In this document: one piece after another, positions 37,545 to 50,901 of the stretch | Layout: every line of letters starts with the position of its first letter | Numbering within the stretch: position 1 is the first letter of the stretch | Assembly (NCBI GenBank): GCA_019843655.1 | Contig: JACDQD010000011.1 | Span: 8,040,604 to 8,104,603 of the forward strand | Direction: 5' to 3' | DNA from: Lethocerus indicus | Lineage: Eukaryota > Arthropoda > Insecta > Hemiptera > Belostomatidae | DNA length: 64,000 nucleotides | The notes under the pieces: generated by a model | Seen by the model: the letters and a program-made list of their open reading frames with translations, nothing else | Databases searched by the model: none | What the model was told of the DNA's origin: nothing | Position numbers and translations under genes: made by a program

Positions 37545-40430
37545 AGGTATAATGACGGGAGATGTAATGCTCTGCTTCGGAATGAAGTTTGAAAAGCAGT
37601 TGCCCAATAATTTTGTAATTAATTGTAATTAATCGATTTGTTCATTCGGCCATTTGAAACAAAAAGAAATTTTTCGTCCGAAATATTGCCACATTAATGA
37701 AATAATACATAAGTGTTATAGTATAAGAACAAATATAAAGGAAATCCCTTCATGAGAACACTTTTCCTCAAAAAATGAAGGATATTGGTGCATTCTGTCC
37801 CCTTTTGTCTATAACGGAACATATTCTTATTCTAATAATTAAATTTATAGATGCATATATCCATTTAGAGATTATGAGGGCGAATTTCTAGAACCATTAA
37901 TATTAATTTATTTGGGACGAGTCAGGGGTTAACAGAAATGTACTGTTAATATTGCCCGGGGGTTACACTTCACGCGCGACTCCAATTTCCAGTCGGTTCA
38001 TAAATTATTTAATAAGGATAAGGCCGAAGGGGAGGAGATCGGTACGCCTTTCCCAGCGAGGCGGCCTTTCCCACACTGCCTTTTCTCTCCCCCGCCCATT
38101 AGAGCCTTACATTTAGACCTTCGGCAAGGATTTAAACATCCGACCGGTAACGATATTATCCTCGGGCGGCCGATTTAATGCGTGCGATATCTTTCATTAG
38201 CCGGCCAATTGCATTAATTTTCATGATCGCGTCCCGGTCGCGGGGATAATTAAGCTCGGGGCCGGGCTACCGAGCGGGCCAATTATGTCCCGGCTCGGCG
38301 TTACGGGGCCCGCATTAGGGCCCGGGGCAATTGGAATTATTACGGCCGAGATTCGACCGAAAATATTTTGCATACGTAATTTGAGAAAATCCCGTCAGGG
38401 CGTACGAACGTAAAATACGACCGGCCCGATGACCGTTCCCACGGTGCCGATGAAAATTGTTTTCATTCGGAACGCCAGGAATCCGAACCGGCACTAGTTT
38501 CGAGCCGGCCTCGAAGATAGTGCGCCGTTTATGATGCAGGAAGTCAGTTCAAATTTCAGCCTGTTATACGGACTCGTATTTACGGCCTAAGGTAAACTTT
38601 AAATAGAAATAAACGCTTGTATTGAAGGCACCTGTACAGTGATAGGGCGTGTCGCTTGGAAACGAGGAAAAGCCCCCGTGGAGAAACCGACGACTAGAAT
38701 CTGAATAAATTTCAACTTCCAGTCGAATGAATTTAAAAAAATCCTTTTTTTTAGCTCTGATGATCTGGGATAGGAATACGGTATGTTGTCAACGTTTTGG
38801 AACTATCCACAACTTCTTTCTGTTGTCTCCACCCTGAGAATCCGGGTTCCTCATGGAAATACGAAAAAATCCTCCATAGGGTGGAAATACGAAGCACGAG
38901 GTACGCAATTATATTGCTGTCAGTCCATACCGTATCTTAAATATTATTTATTTTCCGCTAAATCAATCTTCTCATTTCGTGTTTCTTTCTATGTCCTGTT
39001 ATTATGATTCCAATAGCATTCTCAGCTTCAGAGTTTCCACGCTAATTTATCCCCGCTAATCCGAGAAAGAGCCCGGGGGACCCGGTTATCTGAGGGTGGC
39101 GGGTATCCCGGGTTCTCGTGAGACCCCCCCCCCACCTCGATCCGTATCTCTACGTAAGAGACGGCAATTAGCTGAATAACCCGGGGTACCCCTTATCTAC
39201 ACCGGCTCACACGCCGCACTGCCTCCGTTGACAGTGCAAGAAACTAAAGAAGAATTTTTCCGATCGAGAATCGCGTCGAAAACAAAAGTTTATTCGGTCC
39301 CGCAGTCCAGACCGTATAGGTTTCCGAAGTACTACAATTAAGAGTAATTGTACTTAATTCAACCCGATATTATTAAAAGAATATTTCTTATTTATCCGTC
39401 CTTATTTTATAGCCCCGAGGCCTTATAGGGCGTCTGATATTTATGATTAACGTAGGTTCCAAGTCTTTTCCGTATTATATATGCCAAACTGTGCATACTT
39501 AAAACTGTTTTATATTTGCTATATTGAAATGAGTGAATATTCGTACGGAGGAACTTCAACCGTTAAATTTGATGAAACAGTCAGTTGATATATATTACAG
39601 AAAAGACGATTCCCTATAACGTACATAATTAGTAATCGTTAATTCTAAATCTACACGCCGCCTGTAGACATACCTGTTCATCTTAATCAAGAACTGGGAA
39701 TGCCGGTCTGTATGTCGGATTTTTTTCCTCCAGCGTCGAAATTACCGCCGGTCACTGTAATTGGGGGTCGGGTTGTTGTGCCCCGCGTTTAAATACAGGC
39801 TCTTCTCAGGGCCCCCTTACCGCCCTCCTCCCGTCTGTTCTCCCATAGTACTATCTTCCCCCTCCCGCTCCCACAGCACAGCTTTAATTGTGCCCGGGCC
39901 GCATATTTACGGTTGAAGAGGTCGGCCGGTCCAAGTTCGACATAAATCGACGAATTATACCGTCCCGCCGGACGCCGATTTTAAACGTTACCGGAATCTG
40001 AAGGGTTTTTTTATTTTTTTTTTCTATTTTCGTTTTTCTCCGCCCGATCATCTCTTATTTCTGTACTGACTCGTTGTATGGGGCTGGTGGGAGGGGGTGG
40101 GGGTAGCAGTTGTGCGCACAAAAAAAGACGAAAAACCCCTGCCGGGTTAAGTGCTCCGATTTTCTCCACAAATTATCATCGTGGCCCCCGCGCGACTATT
40201 GAGGTATCATAATTTCTATTATTTCCGAGAGGGGAGGCCGCCCCTCTCCACTCCTACCCCCCGCCGACCCATTAAAAAATGGGGTTGGAAAACGATTAAG
40301 ACCGCCGTTAAAGGGTTGCCCGAAACGCGCGGTTCATATTCCCACAAATTTTATACTTCATCGCGTAATTGTGATTGCTGTAACGGTGCGTAGGATATAA
40401 TTTTCATAATGGGTGTATTTCCTAGCAAAA
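37545..40430. other. intergenic: GC islands with homeodomain-like motifs
   Basis: GC-rich, CpG-rich islands at 37960-38500, 39050-39240 and 39700-40380. The first holds several ATTAAT/TAATTA motifs and GGGCCCG blocks and has no credible coding frame; it is a candidate conserved regulatory island. Confidence 0.35.
38673..38712 (+). repeat. Repeat family B, weak fragment
   Basis: CGTGGAGAAACCGACGAC-TAGAAT resembles the 5' block at 27710, but the match is short and could be chance. Confidence 0.3.
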
Positions 40431-43400
40431 ATTAAATAACTTGCTTGTATTAATTTCGATCAAGAACCTACCAATAATATAAGAATAGAATAAATTGAAG
40501 CGCAAATATTCCAATACTTTCAGCCTGTGAAGAATTTTACATTTTTTTTATACTTTTGTATAAAAATCATTGTATACTTATACTTCCTGAATATTGATCG
40601 TAAACTCCGTTAAAAGAAAAACTCCCTCCCCATCCCCCTTTGAATATTTCATACCAGTTCTGTAACGACAATTCTAGTTTGTTCATTAGCCGGGGTCTGT
40701 TACGACGCGATTCCATTTCCGGATTTAATTTTTTCCGAAACTGCTCACGGGCCGGGGACTTTCTCTTTCTACAGATCGTGACCAAAATCGTCCCGCTCCG
40801 TGCTTTCACGAGGACTAGTCGTTCGCATTTGTACACATACTTGGGCGGCGGGAGTCCCACTAAGGAGTAAGGGGGTACGTACCGCTTCCTGTTCCCGGGA
40901 CGTTTCCTAGTGTTGTCATGACTTGAAGCAGTCTGAAAAGGGGTTTGCTGAATGAACTTATCCGACTTCGACCTGAAGTTTCGAGAAGCTGCAAGCTTCT
41001 CGACTGAAAGGGGATGTTTCCCTGATGGCACTAATGTTCCCATAAAGAAGTTGGAAAATGCAGTTTACTGAGTTCGTATTAGGCCATTTAATTTAATTTG
41101 GAATAATACCGTTATCTCACTATATCGGGATTATTCAAAACGGTTATATTAGTCCTATTAGGAGTCACATTAGAAAAACTTCAATAATAGAAGGATTGCT
41201 GAGAATCATTGTGAAAGTCACTTAAAAAACAACCGGTTGCCAATGTACCTTCGCCGCGATAGCGTCTGTTCTATTACTGTAAATGGGAGGAACCCAATCA
41301 CATTTGATATCAAGAAAGGATTCTGAATTTTTATTAATGGAAATACTGGATTTAATTGCAACAAAGAGGAAAATCCATTCATATCATGTTGGTATCTAGT
41401 GAACCATTGGGCTTTCAACAAAACGAAAATTCTCCACACTTTAGAATTATCAGTATCAGGCTATCTTACCTAATCTTAGATAGTAATAATTCAAATTTTG
41501 TTTGCGGAGACTTTCACACCCGTTTCACTATAACTCGCATCCTACGTTCGAAATTTTCGGTCGGATATTGAAGAAATTCGAAAAAATTATCTTTTGACTT
41601 TCTTTCTGAGACTCATAACTCCGGCCAACGGTCGGTACCTTCGTTGGATTTATCCGGGCGCGCTTCGGCGTGAAAGATATATCGTCCGAGATCGGGCGGT
41701 GCCTGCGATTAGTGGCCCAAAAAATTACAGCCCTGTCCGAAATTCCGTTTTTGTTTATTAAAGCCGGAGTCATAGGGCGAACCGGGGTCGTAAATCGGGC
41801 GGCGAGAGCTCGCGCTTCCTACGACGAAAGGGGCCATCGTCCGCCTGTTACGCGCCGCGGATTTCCCACCGTCGGCCAAAATGGAAAGGCGAGCGATCAG
41901 TAGAATTATCCGCTGAGTTTAGAAACTATTTGTTTAAAAAGCATAAGACACGGTGCGATGAACTCCTTCCGTCGTTTGAATTCTAAACTCGGACTAATGA
42001 TGAAAACTAAAAATTCCGGGATTTCTTTGTAATTTTAATGCTGCAGGGTTAATTACTAGTTCGATTTCAGGGTTCAATTTAGTTAATGCGTGAAAGGACG
42101 CTTCATCGGTTATAGACAAGGCAGTTATAACAAACCCTCGTGAAGGAACCCAACAATACCAAAGTGCCATTAGAATTGGTAAATATTACGGTTTCTAATT
42201 ACTTTTTTCTTATTATTTTATTGCATACTCCTGGTTTGAATCAGAGATATACGTTAAATAAAATAGTTGAATTGCAAATAATAATACTGGATAAAATATT
42301 TGGTATGTATCGGGCCAAATTCGAATTTTGAAACCGCTCGTTATGTTTAAGGTTCAATGATATAAGATTTAATGTTTAATGGTATATGATTGGGGAACGT
42401 CGGGGGCTGATGGACGGGGCGGGCCGGGAGATAAGCCTTGATTAGATTAGACTGACGATTTAATCATTGGTAAGATCGAAGATGGAAGTCGCGGGCTGGA
42501 GCGGGCCCCCCGAATTATACCGGTACCCCTCATTTTGTATTTATACCAATCCCGACGGTAAGGTACCACCACGGGGCCGTACCCTTGAAATAGTATGTCG
42601 AAACATCGGAGTTAAATGATTTATCTCTCCCTGGTCCGAATAAATGACGGTTTGGAATCAACGTACGACCGATGAACGCTACAGCGAATGTTGAACTGTA
42701 TGGCTAATAAATAAAGAAATATCCACTAATCTTCTGTACTTATATATTTTTTTTAATCTAAGTTTTGAACTAAGTTAAAAGCTGACAACACAAAGTTTCA
42801 GTCGGTGTTGGGTCGGATTGGTTTCAGCTCTTCGCCATAATCAGTTCAGGATAATGACACGATAAGCCATAAATACATTATAGTGTGTTCACTGTTTATC
42901 TCCAAGAAATCTTATCTACTAACAGCGATACCCCCTGAAGTTAGAGATAATTCAGTTCTGGCCGCGGAAACCTTCGATCATTTATAAATCAAATATATTT
43001 CCGAAATAAACTAGTTTATCTGCAGATACGAAATTGAAATGAAGTTGAATTTGAAGAATGAAACCAATCATCATAGCGCGGTAAATTTTTATTTTTGGTA
43101 CACATAAAACGTGAAATCGTAAACCCTATGAAACATAAATATTGCGAAAAATAATCCTGAATATTTTAAGTTTTGTACGTGCTATATAAATTCGGTGTGA
43201 TGTTCATTCGCTATTTCTGTTCTTTTGCAGAAGGATGAGCTCATTGTAGGCCAGAGTGGACGCGGTGGGCTATGCCTTGGGTGGAGGCGAAATTGTAGTG
43301 GAGCGGTGGGCGGCAGTTAACCGGGGACCGGGCCAATCTAGATAATGGGATGCTTTCTGGAATTGGATCTGCCGGATTGAAAAGAGAGAAAAAAAGGAGG

Positions 43401-43650
43401 GGAAAAAGAAAAACCGTCCGGCCTGAGAACAATGAGGAATTAGAGCCCGCTGGAGGCCCTTTACACCTCAAACATTACAGGCCACTCGCTCCTCCCGTTT
43501 AATTTACATTACCGCAAAAAAATGCAATTACCTCAAATATAAAAAGTACGCCCGACTGCCGAAAAACTGTGCAGTGTGTGTGTGAAAAACTGTTTTTAAA
43601 GAATTTTCTGTTATATGACCTGCAAAAGAATGGAGAAATCGATTCATCAA
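40431..43650. other. intergenic DNA
   Basis: GC-rich at 41630-41910 and 42400-42640, AT-rich elsewhere. A 158-codon minus-strand frame at 40567-41043 has no recognised domain. A splice-acceptor-like TTCTTTTGCAG ends near 43229, but the frame after it is short. Confidence 0.4.
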
Positions 43651-43690
43651 ACTACTGATCGTGGCGAGATGACGAGACTGGTTTAGAAAA
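43651..43690 (+). repeat. Repeat family A, old fragment
   Basis: CTACTGATCG, TGGCGAGATGACGAGAC, TGGTTTAG aligns to the family with many substitutions. It is the weakest accepted member. Confidence 0.35.
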
Positions 43691-46600
43691 ATGTTTTTGG
43701 AGACCAATTGTACTTTGGCTCTGCTGTTCCACCTAGTGGACTGCGTAACGCATTTTTGCAATACACAAATAATTTTTTCAAATCATGTTTATGCGTAAAG
43801 ACGCTACAACAAACATACATACATAAATAGCCAAAACCTGGTCTCAGTTTAAAAAGATATAGTTGTATATCGGACCTTCAAATAATAATCGAAGAAAAAA
43901 TATAATTACTCGGGGTTAATATTAATTTATTTTTCATTAAAATGAAGCGTAGTTTTGGTTACTTTCTTCACGGTTAGACCGAAGACTAATTATCACAATT
44001 TGTTCTGGATTGTAACTGAGTACGGCTCCAAAATGGGAGTGAGAATTTTCGCATAAAACTCGCATAAGACTGCGATATTTCCTTGCCTACTTCCATGAAT
44101 CAAGATCAAACCGGAATCCCATTGTCAGCGAGATTTTACACAATAACAATGCATTTTACGGGGGAAAATGCGGTAATGCAATAGGCGCGGCTCGGGACAA
44201 ACGGTAGATTAGTACCTTCATACATTATTAATAGACATTAATCAAGGCACTGGAAGCGGTTTATAATGTACGCGGCGTATAACTAATAGAATTAAAAGTC
44301 CTGTCACTATTGTCAATATTGATGTAGGCAAAGCGTGGGCCAGCTGCAGCAATTTACTGACATCCGGTGGCGATTCATTTTCAGTAGAATAAATTATATA
44401 ATAATATACTTTTTCTATGCTAGTAATTTAAAATAAATTGACGCCTATTACAAGCGCATATTTTCAACTCACAGCTAAAACCAATAGTTTTAGCAAATCT
44501 AACTGGGCCGTCGTTAATTTTTTGCAATGATATATACGACATGTGATGAGCTCGAAAAATTGTTAGTGTCCAGAAAAATCGCAAAAGACAGTAAAATCAC
44601 AAATATATTCCTAACACTGGGGGAACAAACTGGGAGAATGATGGAAATAAATTAGTTCAGACCTTCGTTTTAATGAAACAGTCGCCTGGTGGTTTGTTAG
44701 CAAAATTTTCGCTGATGCCAAGCAGAAGAGAGAAAATAAACTAAGAAAAAACAAAGTCCCCCCTCATTAGAATACAGCGCGGCGTTTAAGAGTCATTACC
44801 CGTCCTCTTTTCTGTCTCGGTTTTTCGGGAGATGAAGGATTTCGTCGGTCCCGAGCCGAAGGGAAGGAAATGGAGGTTGATTTATGCCGAAGTTTAGGGC
44901 AGGCTGCCAGTCGGCGAGTTCATGCCAGAAATTGGAAACCTTCGGACGGCATTTTTCGAGCAATAAAAGCCCCCAAACTCCCACGATCCAGACGGGACCC
45001 TGGAAATACCCAGTTCGTCGCCTCAGACTGACTTACAATGAAAGTTTAAGCGCCCGAATATAATTTGAGATAAATCTGTACAGAACACTACGAGTTTTTA
45101 GTTTATTATTTGCCCCCATAAAAATAAAAGGCGGTGATTTAATGCGTGTTCCGCGCTCGATAACTGTACCACTAAACCGGACCCGGAGATCCAATGGAGT
45201 CCAGACCGGGCGGGTAATAAACGGACTCCTTAATTACAGCCATAAAAGCTAACAGAAGAAGAAGAAGATATTTAAGCCGTAAACTGATATCGATCGGACT
45301 TATACTTTTCACTCCCGGTAAGTACCGTGTCGTTTTTTAACCGATCGCGAACCTAATACCAGCAAATACCCTGCCCAAAGCGACATGTATTGAATCAACA
45401 GGGTTGAATATACGACGGTAGCGAGTTTTAACTGCACCTTAACGAGCGTTCGTGACTTTAGGGTCCCCTCAGCGTTGTTGACGTGGGATTCACGCCCTCG
45501 AAATGTACTCGATATTAATATTAATTAACATTACCGAAAAGTTCGTGCCTTGTCCTAATGTCCTCGGGGAGGTAGAGAAATACACGCGCGACCCGTCCAC
45601 ATCGACAACCCGTCCGATCCGGCAATCAGGCCATTTATAGTTCGGTGAGCGTGTAAAATTTCCCCGACCCCGGAGAACAATGGATATTATTATTAAATGG
45701 TGGGCGCATACTAAACGGGTCCGACCGAACAACTACCTGTTTTTTTTTTTTTTGTCCTTTTCGTGTCTCATTGTGTGCCCGGGGGCGGCCACGTGCTCGC
45801 CACGTTTGAAGCCGCCCCGACCATATCACACTGTTGAAACAAAAAAAAATAATCCCGGTATTTCTCGGTGAATATATAAACAGATAGGGACCAGACGGGT
45901 TACTTATTATGTCAGACCCATTCAAACTTCTGGAATACGTAGAACCGGGGACCTGTCGCGGTCAAATTGATGTCAACATCCAGAACTTTCTACAGTGTTC
46001 GAATGTAAATTTTCAGTGCGAATAATAAACTCTTTGCTAACGAGTAAGATGATCTCAAGAACCACAGAATTCATCAAAATTATCTTCTAAGGAAAAAGGG
46101 ATACAACTGAAATAGGCAAATGTCAAAACTCCACTATATAATTGTATCTGTGCTCTTCCTACTGTATAAACGCGAAAACAATAACATAAAAAAATGATAG
46201 TACATGGTTGAAAATCTCATTTCAGTATTCCAGATTGTACGCTTTTGATAGTGATCTAAAATTTTGAAAAATGGCTAATGAATCGGATGAAATCTTAAAT
46301 ATTAATCGGTACTAAATCTTGGGGCGCGAGAAAAGCACTAATCGGCCAATAAAGTGCCGCCGACGCGTCCCCCTACCCCCCATTATAATTCGCTGTGCCA
46401 TAATGAACCCTATTTGCATGTTTTAATGATGCAACCCCACCATTGGGGCCGCGATCGTTTGCGGGAGATAGAGGATAAACGCGGGGCCGTTTCTCTCATC
46501 TGAGAATAACGCCCTGTGAAATTTCCAAGTCACGTGGCATCGTGTGAAGTCGTCCGACATTTGTCTTTCGAACCGCTCGGGGGCCCCGCAGCGGCTTGGC

Positions 46601-48660
46601 TCATTGACGGCCGGCGGGGGCGGCATTTAAACGCTGTCGACTCGTGAATAGATATTCGAATGAGATACCCTACCGTGGCTCGGATTCTATTTGACGTTTG
46701 AACTCAGTTGCGATTAAGTTCAAACGACAATATTCGAGATGACTGAAAATGATAACAGTAGAGACGATATTGCCGCCCTTCTACGGATTTTTACGGTTTT
46801 AATAACCTCAATAACCACAAAATTGTTGCAGGGGTCGCTCAGTATCTCATATTGAATTAATTGGGCGTAAGAAATATTAGAGAATTGATAGGCATGGAGG
46901 AATTACCATAGAAGCTTCACAAAGTGAGAAGTTAGGATAAAACAGTTGAAAATTTGAAATAATATATTATTTAGCCTTAGAGAATAGAAGAGCTGAATTG
47001 AAATATTAGCAAAATGAAATACAATTATTACTGTCATAAACATAAAATCTGATTTATAGATGACAACGGCCTCGTTTCCATACGCGCCTTTACGTATTCA
47101 TCGCATGTTCACCGGCTGAAATTAAAAGATGAATAAATTCGGAATGACCGCCGAATATAAATACCGGTGTTATTTTTGTTTTTTTTTCTTATCGTCTTCC
47201 CATTTTGTAGGCGTTCAGCATTCACCGGTGGGGAGAAAGGCCCGAACGGGCGCTTGAAAAATGTCGCCGGCTCGGCCAAACGCGGCGCGCACAACATGTC
47301 CTAATGTCAATTATTTACGATTAAAGGTTAAGGCAACTTTCCAAGGAAAGACGGGATGGGGGAGGGACGAGGCGTATTGAATGTATAATTGATTAATATT
47401 AAAAACGGCGAGATAAAATATCAAGCGTAACATCCGCCCTATCGGGAGATGATCGGAGTGATAACAAAGGGGCCCTGTACTTAGCGATTTCGTTACAGTT
47501 TATTAATGAAGAACCTGGAAGACGGAGCCGACAGAGATATTTTGAGCCAGATTGGTGATAACATTTTCGCGAACGGCGGGTAAATCTTTTGAATTACCGT
47601 AATTCATAGAACCGATGCAGTATCGGTCGATTTGCCGCGCAAATTTAATTATTTGTACTTGAAAATCACTTTATTCTGAAAACCGATAGTAGCAGGAAGC
47701 AGTATTACAGTTATTACAAAGATGATTTGATACAGCAACAGCTCTTCATATAAACTCTAAAATAAAACCAGACAATTATTAGAACACTGAAGATTTCGCG
47801 TTCTTCAGACGCAACGGTCCAGAAAACAGGTCTAGAAAACCGTTTACGGTGAAAATCCGAATTGAAGCGCCGTAAACAACATACCGGGGACAGTAATACA
47901 AAATAAAGCAGCATACATTTTTAACTCAAATTTTTTAATAAAATTACTGTCATGTTATTCACTTCTGTTTATTTTCCGGAAATTGACGTTAAACAGCTTC
48001 GCTCACTGATATATAGACCGGTTAATACATGCAGACTGTCGCAAAAGCTTTGAGTTATTCGGAATGTATCACCTGGGAAATGAAATATTACCGAGAAATT
48101 GAACAGGTGAAAGAAGTACTTCTTTGCGTTAAGAGATTCTGATTGCGTTATACCTCCGGTGAATAGTGGCCGACGCAACTGGGCAAATATATCTTAGGCT
48201 AAGACTGCCTGGAATTTACACCGTCGAGTCCCGGGGTAACCGTGCACGTCTCAATTTACACAAGCCTAATGGCTCAATAAAATTTTATTGCCGGCCGACA
48301 GAGTACGAAAACCCCAGTCAAACCCCAAAATTGTCGGCTGCTCGCGGCTATAATTTGATCACACTCTTAAACTGTTTGTCTCCGATGTGTTCGACCGCGT
48401 GTCGAAACCTTGGCCATCCTTTCCCTTAACGATCCCTCCCCCTTCATCCTCCCCCTACTTTTTTTCTGTTATTTATCTACTCCCCTTTTTTTCCTCCACG
48501 ACGTGTCGCAATCGGACTTGTGCAAGTTGGAAAGAAGTCTCGCAAGGGCGAAGGCTAAGCCGTTTTGCGGTTTCCTGTCTCCTGTTTTAACCGGTAGAAA
48601 AAATGGAGTTGAAAAAGACGTCTACTTATATAACGTGTAATATACTAACTGTTTATGATT
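43691..48660. other. intergenic DNA with one family B repeat and GC islands
   Basis: Contains the family B copy at 44632-44748, GC-rich islands at 46320-46660 and 47080-47360, and otherwise AT-rich DNA. No gene recognised. Confidence 0.4.
44632..44748 (+). repeat. Repeat family B, copy
   Basis: AGAATGATGGAAATAAATTAG, TTCAGACCTTCGTTTTAA, GAAACAGTC, then TTTTCGCTGATGCCAAGC and AGAAGAGAGAAAATAAACTAAG. It joins the middle and 3' blocks in one copy. Confidence 0.65.
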
Positions 48661-48661
48661 C

Positions 48662-49231
48662 AATGATTTACCATGCGTCCCTCTGTACTATGAAGGCTCA
48701 TAAATAAATAATGGTCATCCTTATAAATTGCTGTTAGAGATGACATTTTGCTAAAGGATACGACATGTAAAAAGACTTGCCGAATATGCATTATATGACG
48801 ATAAAATAAATCATCTCTTAATATCACTCTCCTATATTTTTCTGTTCTGTACAAACAACTACTATAAGTACAAATTGCGGAAAATTAATTTTTTTATATC
48901 TTCTGTTTCTCCCGTTAAACAAGCCACCCAATGATGGCACTTTTGAACTCCTATCTTAAAGATATCGGATGATGAGTACTTGGAAGATCTAATTGTTAGA
49001 TAACAGATGCAAAAATAAATTTCCGCGATTTTGCTGATAATCGCGGGAATTTGCGCGAAATAAAACTGGTAAATGTTGGACAATCGCCATGGAATAGAAC
49101 TGTAGGGAAAATTTTAAACTAATTTCATCTAGATGTAATCCAGAGTCCTCTAAAAACGATGTTCTATCAAGATTCTTATTACAATTCAGACACGATCCTT
49201 TAATGGAAAATCCGTAAACCTTTACAACCAT
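48662..49231 (-). pseudogene. decayed coding remnant, possibly PRORP-like (protein-only RNase P)
   Basis: Reading the minus strand, 49231 downwards gives a frame with KGSCLNCNKNL (CxxC codons at 49192-49181). About 475 bases further, another frame gives AIYKDDHYLFMSLHS (the DD codons at 48719-48714). In PRORP nucleases a zinc-binding CxxC precedes a metallonuclease (NYN) domain whose later Asp-Asp pair sits in an S/K-DDxYLLxAxLxS context, at roughly this distance. The order, strand and spacing agree. The region between needs at least two frame changes and contains stops, and the expected first Asp motif (VIDGLN) is not visible. It is therefore a pseudogene if the assignment is right. The similarity is judged by eye from family motifs; it may instead be an unrelated remnant. 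Confidence 0.33.
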
Positions 49232-50587
49232 AGTAGATAAAGAAAATATGGGCGAAATTGATTTGTACATCGAATTAAATTATAATAAACTAGTGATATA
49301 ATTTTGGAATAAATAATAGTGATATAAAATAAGATGTACGATTAATGATATATCGCATTCATCGTTGGGATCGGACAAAGTCATGAAATTTCATACGAAA
49401 CGGACAAATGTTACTGCGATTTTTCAATCGTCTCGAGGTAAAATCGCGGTTGTGCTGAAAGCTGGGCGCGTGCAGAATGCTCGCTTAGATCCTATGCAAA
49501 GCCATCGGCGATGCGTACGTACAGGCGGCGGGCGGAGGCGGTACAAGCGAAATTGCCACATACGGCGGTAATATTCCGTACCTGTCCGGTGCAATTTCGA
49601 ATAACGGGCACGAGCCCGCGGTCGTGCCCGCCCCTCGGACGTATCTTCATACGGCGTATGCTATTCGACCCGGGACCCGACTGATATAGAAATAGGTCGA
49701 ACGGATTCCTCGCAACAACTTTGTCTGCTCTGAAAAACCGGTACTTAGTAGCATTTACCATAGAAACCAACATGGAAAACACTGTTTTGCGACAGTCGTA
49801 CGTGTTAGAATTACAGCTATAGATGAAGTCCGGTACGTAAAGTACCTATAATTATTTAACATAAGTATATTATCGAAAATTACATTGAATTGAAATACAA
49901 CTCCTTATTTGAGTATTCATGTTATTAAAACATAAGTCATTCATTTAATAACAGACGACAATAATCAAAATAATAATGGGATTGGTGACTAGGAATGAAT
50001 AGTTGAGAGTAAAAAACGTATTTTAATATTACTGTAGCTCAATCAGTATGTTGCACGTTTTGTGTTGTATATTTAAGCCGTGACAGGGAGAAAAACAACA
50101 TACACCTTGCAAATAAAAGGAAATCAGAATGCTACTAACGATGGCAAGAAGTTTAAACCCGCAGCAATTCGATTGATCAGAAAATAAACTTACTGTCTGC
50201 GCGAGATGAGAAAACCAGGCCGAAGGATCCCAACGATTTCATGTTTTTTTGATTCATTTGGGCATTTAACTCATTTTCTTGCAGTTAATTCTATTCACAT
50301 GTTGATTTCACGTATGGATAGAATGATAATGCTAGTCTTGGACTGTCAGCAGAAGAAGGAAACTGATCCAAGCGGTCGGAACGGCGGGGAGTCGCTCCTA
50401 TTTTTATAAGAGTTGAATGGCGCGTGGACCAGAATAAGAAACAGGAGGTCTTCACCCGTTCGATATAGCTACGAATCGGATGCTCAAATATACAGATTTA
50501 TGCTACTGGGGTTACGAGGACAACGCTGCCCTCTTATACTATTCATTCTATTCTATTCATTTGCGAAAAGTCTAGTTACTGCCTGGT
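49232..50587. other. AT-rich intergenic DNA
   Basis: No gene recognised; the 49490-49680 patch is GC-richer without coding support. Confidence 0.4.
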
Positions 50588-50640
50588 GACTGGTTCTTTA
50601 ACTGTAAATTATGAACTAATTTATTCCTCTTCATTTCGGG
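50588..50640 (-). repeat. Repeat family B, middle part, inverted
   Basis: On the minus strand it reads ATGAAGAGGAATAAATTAG, TTC, then TTAAAGAACCAGTC, matching the middle of the family. It lies 261 bases before the TTAA element at 50902. Confidence 0.65.
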
Positions 50641-50901
50641 TCCGTTCTTTACGTCGATTTATACCGAATCTTCGTCAAGAATACTTGTTCTTCGTCCTGC
50701 TACGTGAAGGTGTTCATTCAAGCAAATGATTCTGTTTTGAATGCGAAAATATAATGTTTACAGAGATCTCTATCGCCAATGAAAGGAGTTATCTCTAGTT
50801 GTTCCTAGTTCTATTCCTTGAAAGCGCCCTGTCCCTGTCCCACCGTAATGGCACAATGAAGAATTCCTAAAATTGTCCTCCCCCAGCCTAGAACTCTTTA
50901 A

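Noticed and set aside
40567..41043. 158-codon minus-strand open frame
   Set aside because: The longest frame outside the tubulin and transposon regions, but its composition (basic, no domain pattern) and lack of codon bias give no support.
41218..41439. 73-codon minus-strand frame with protein-like composition
   Set aside because: No domain, neighbour or splice support; other frames in the same block are equally plausible.
43229..43330. Acceptor-like TTCTTTTGCAG followed by a short open frame
   Set aside because: The codons are not biased, the frame ends within about 90 bases and no donor of quality follows.
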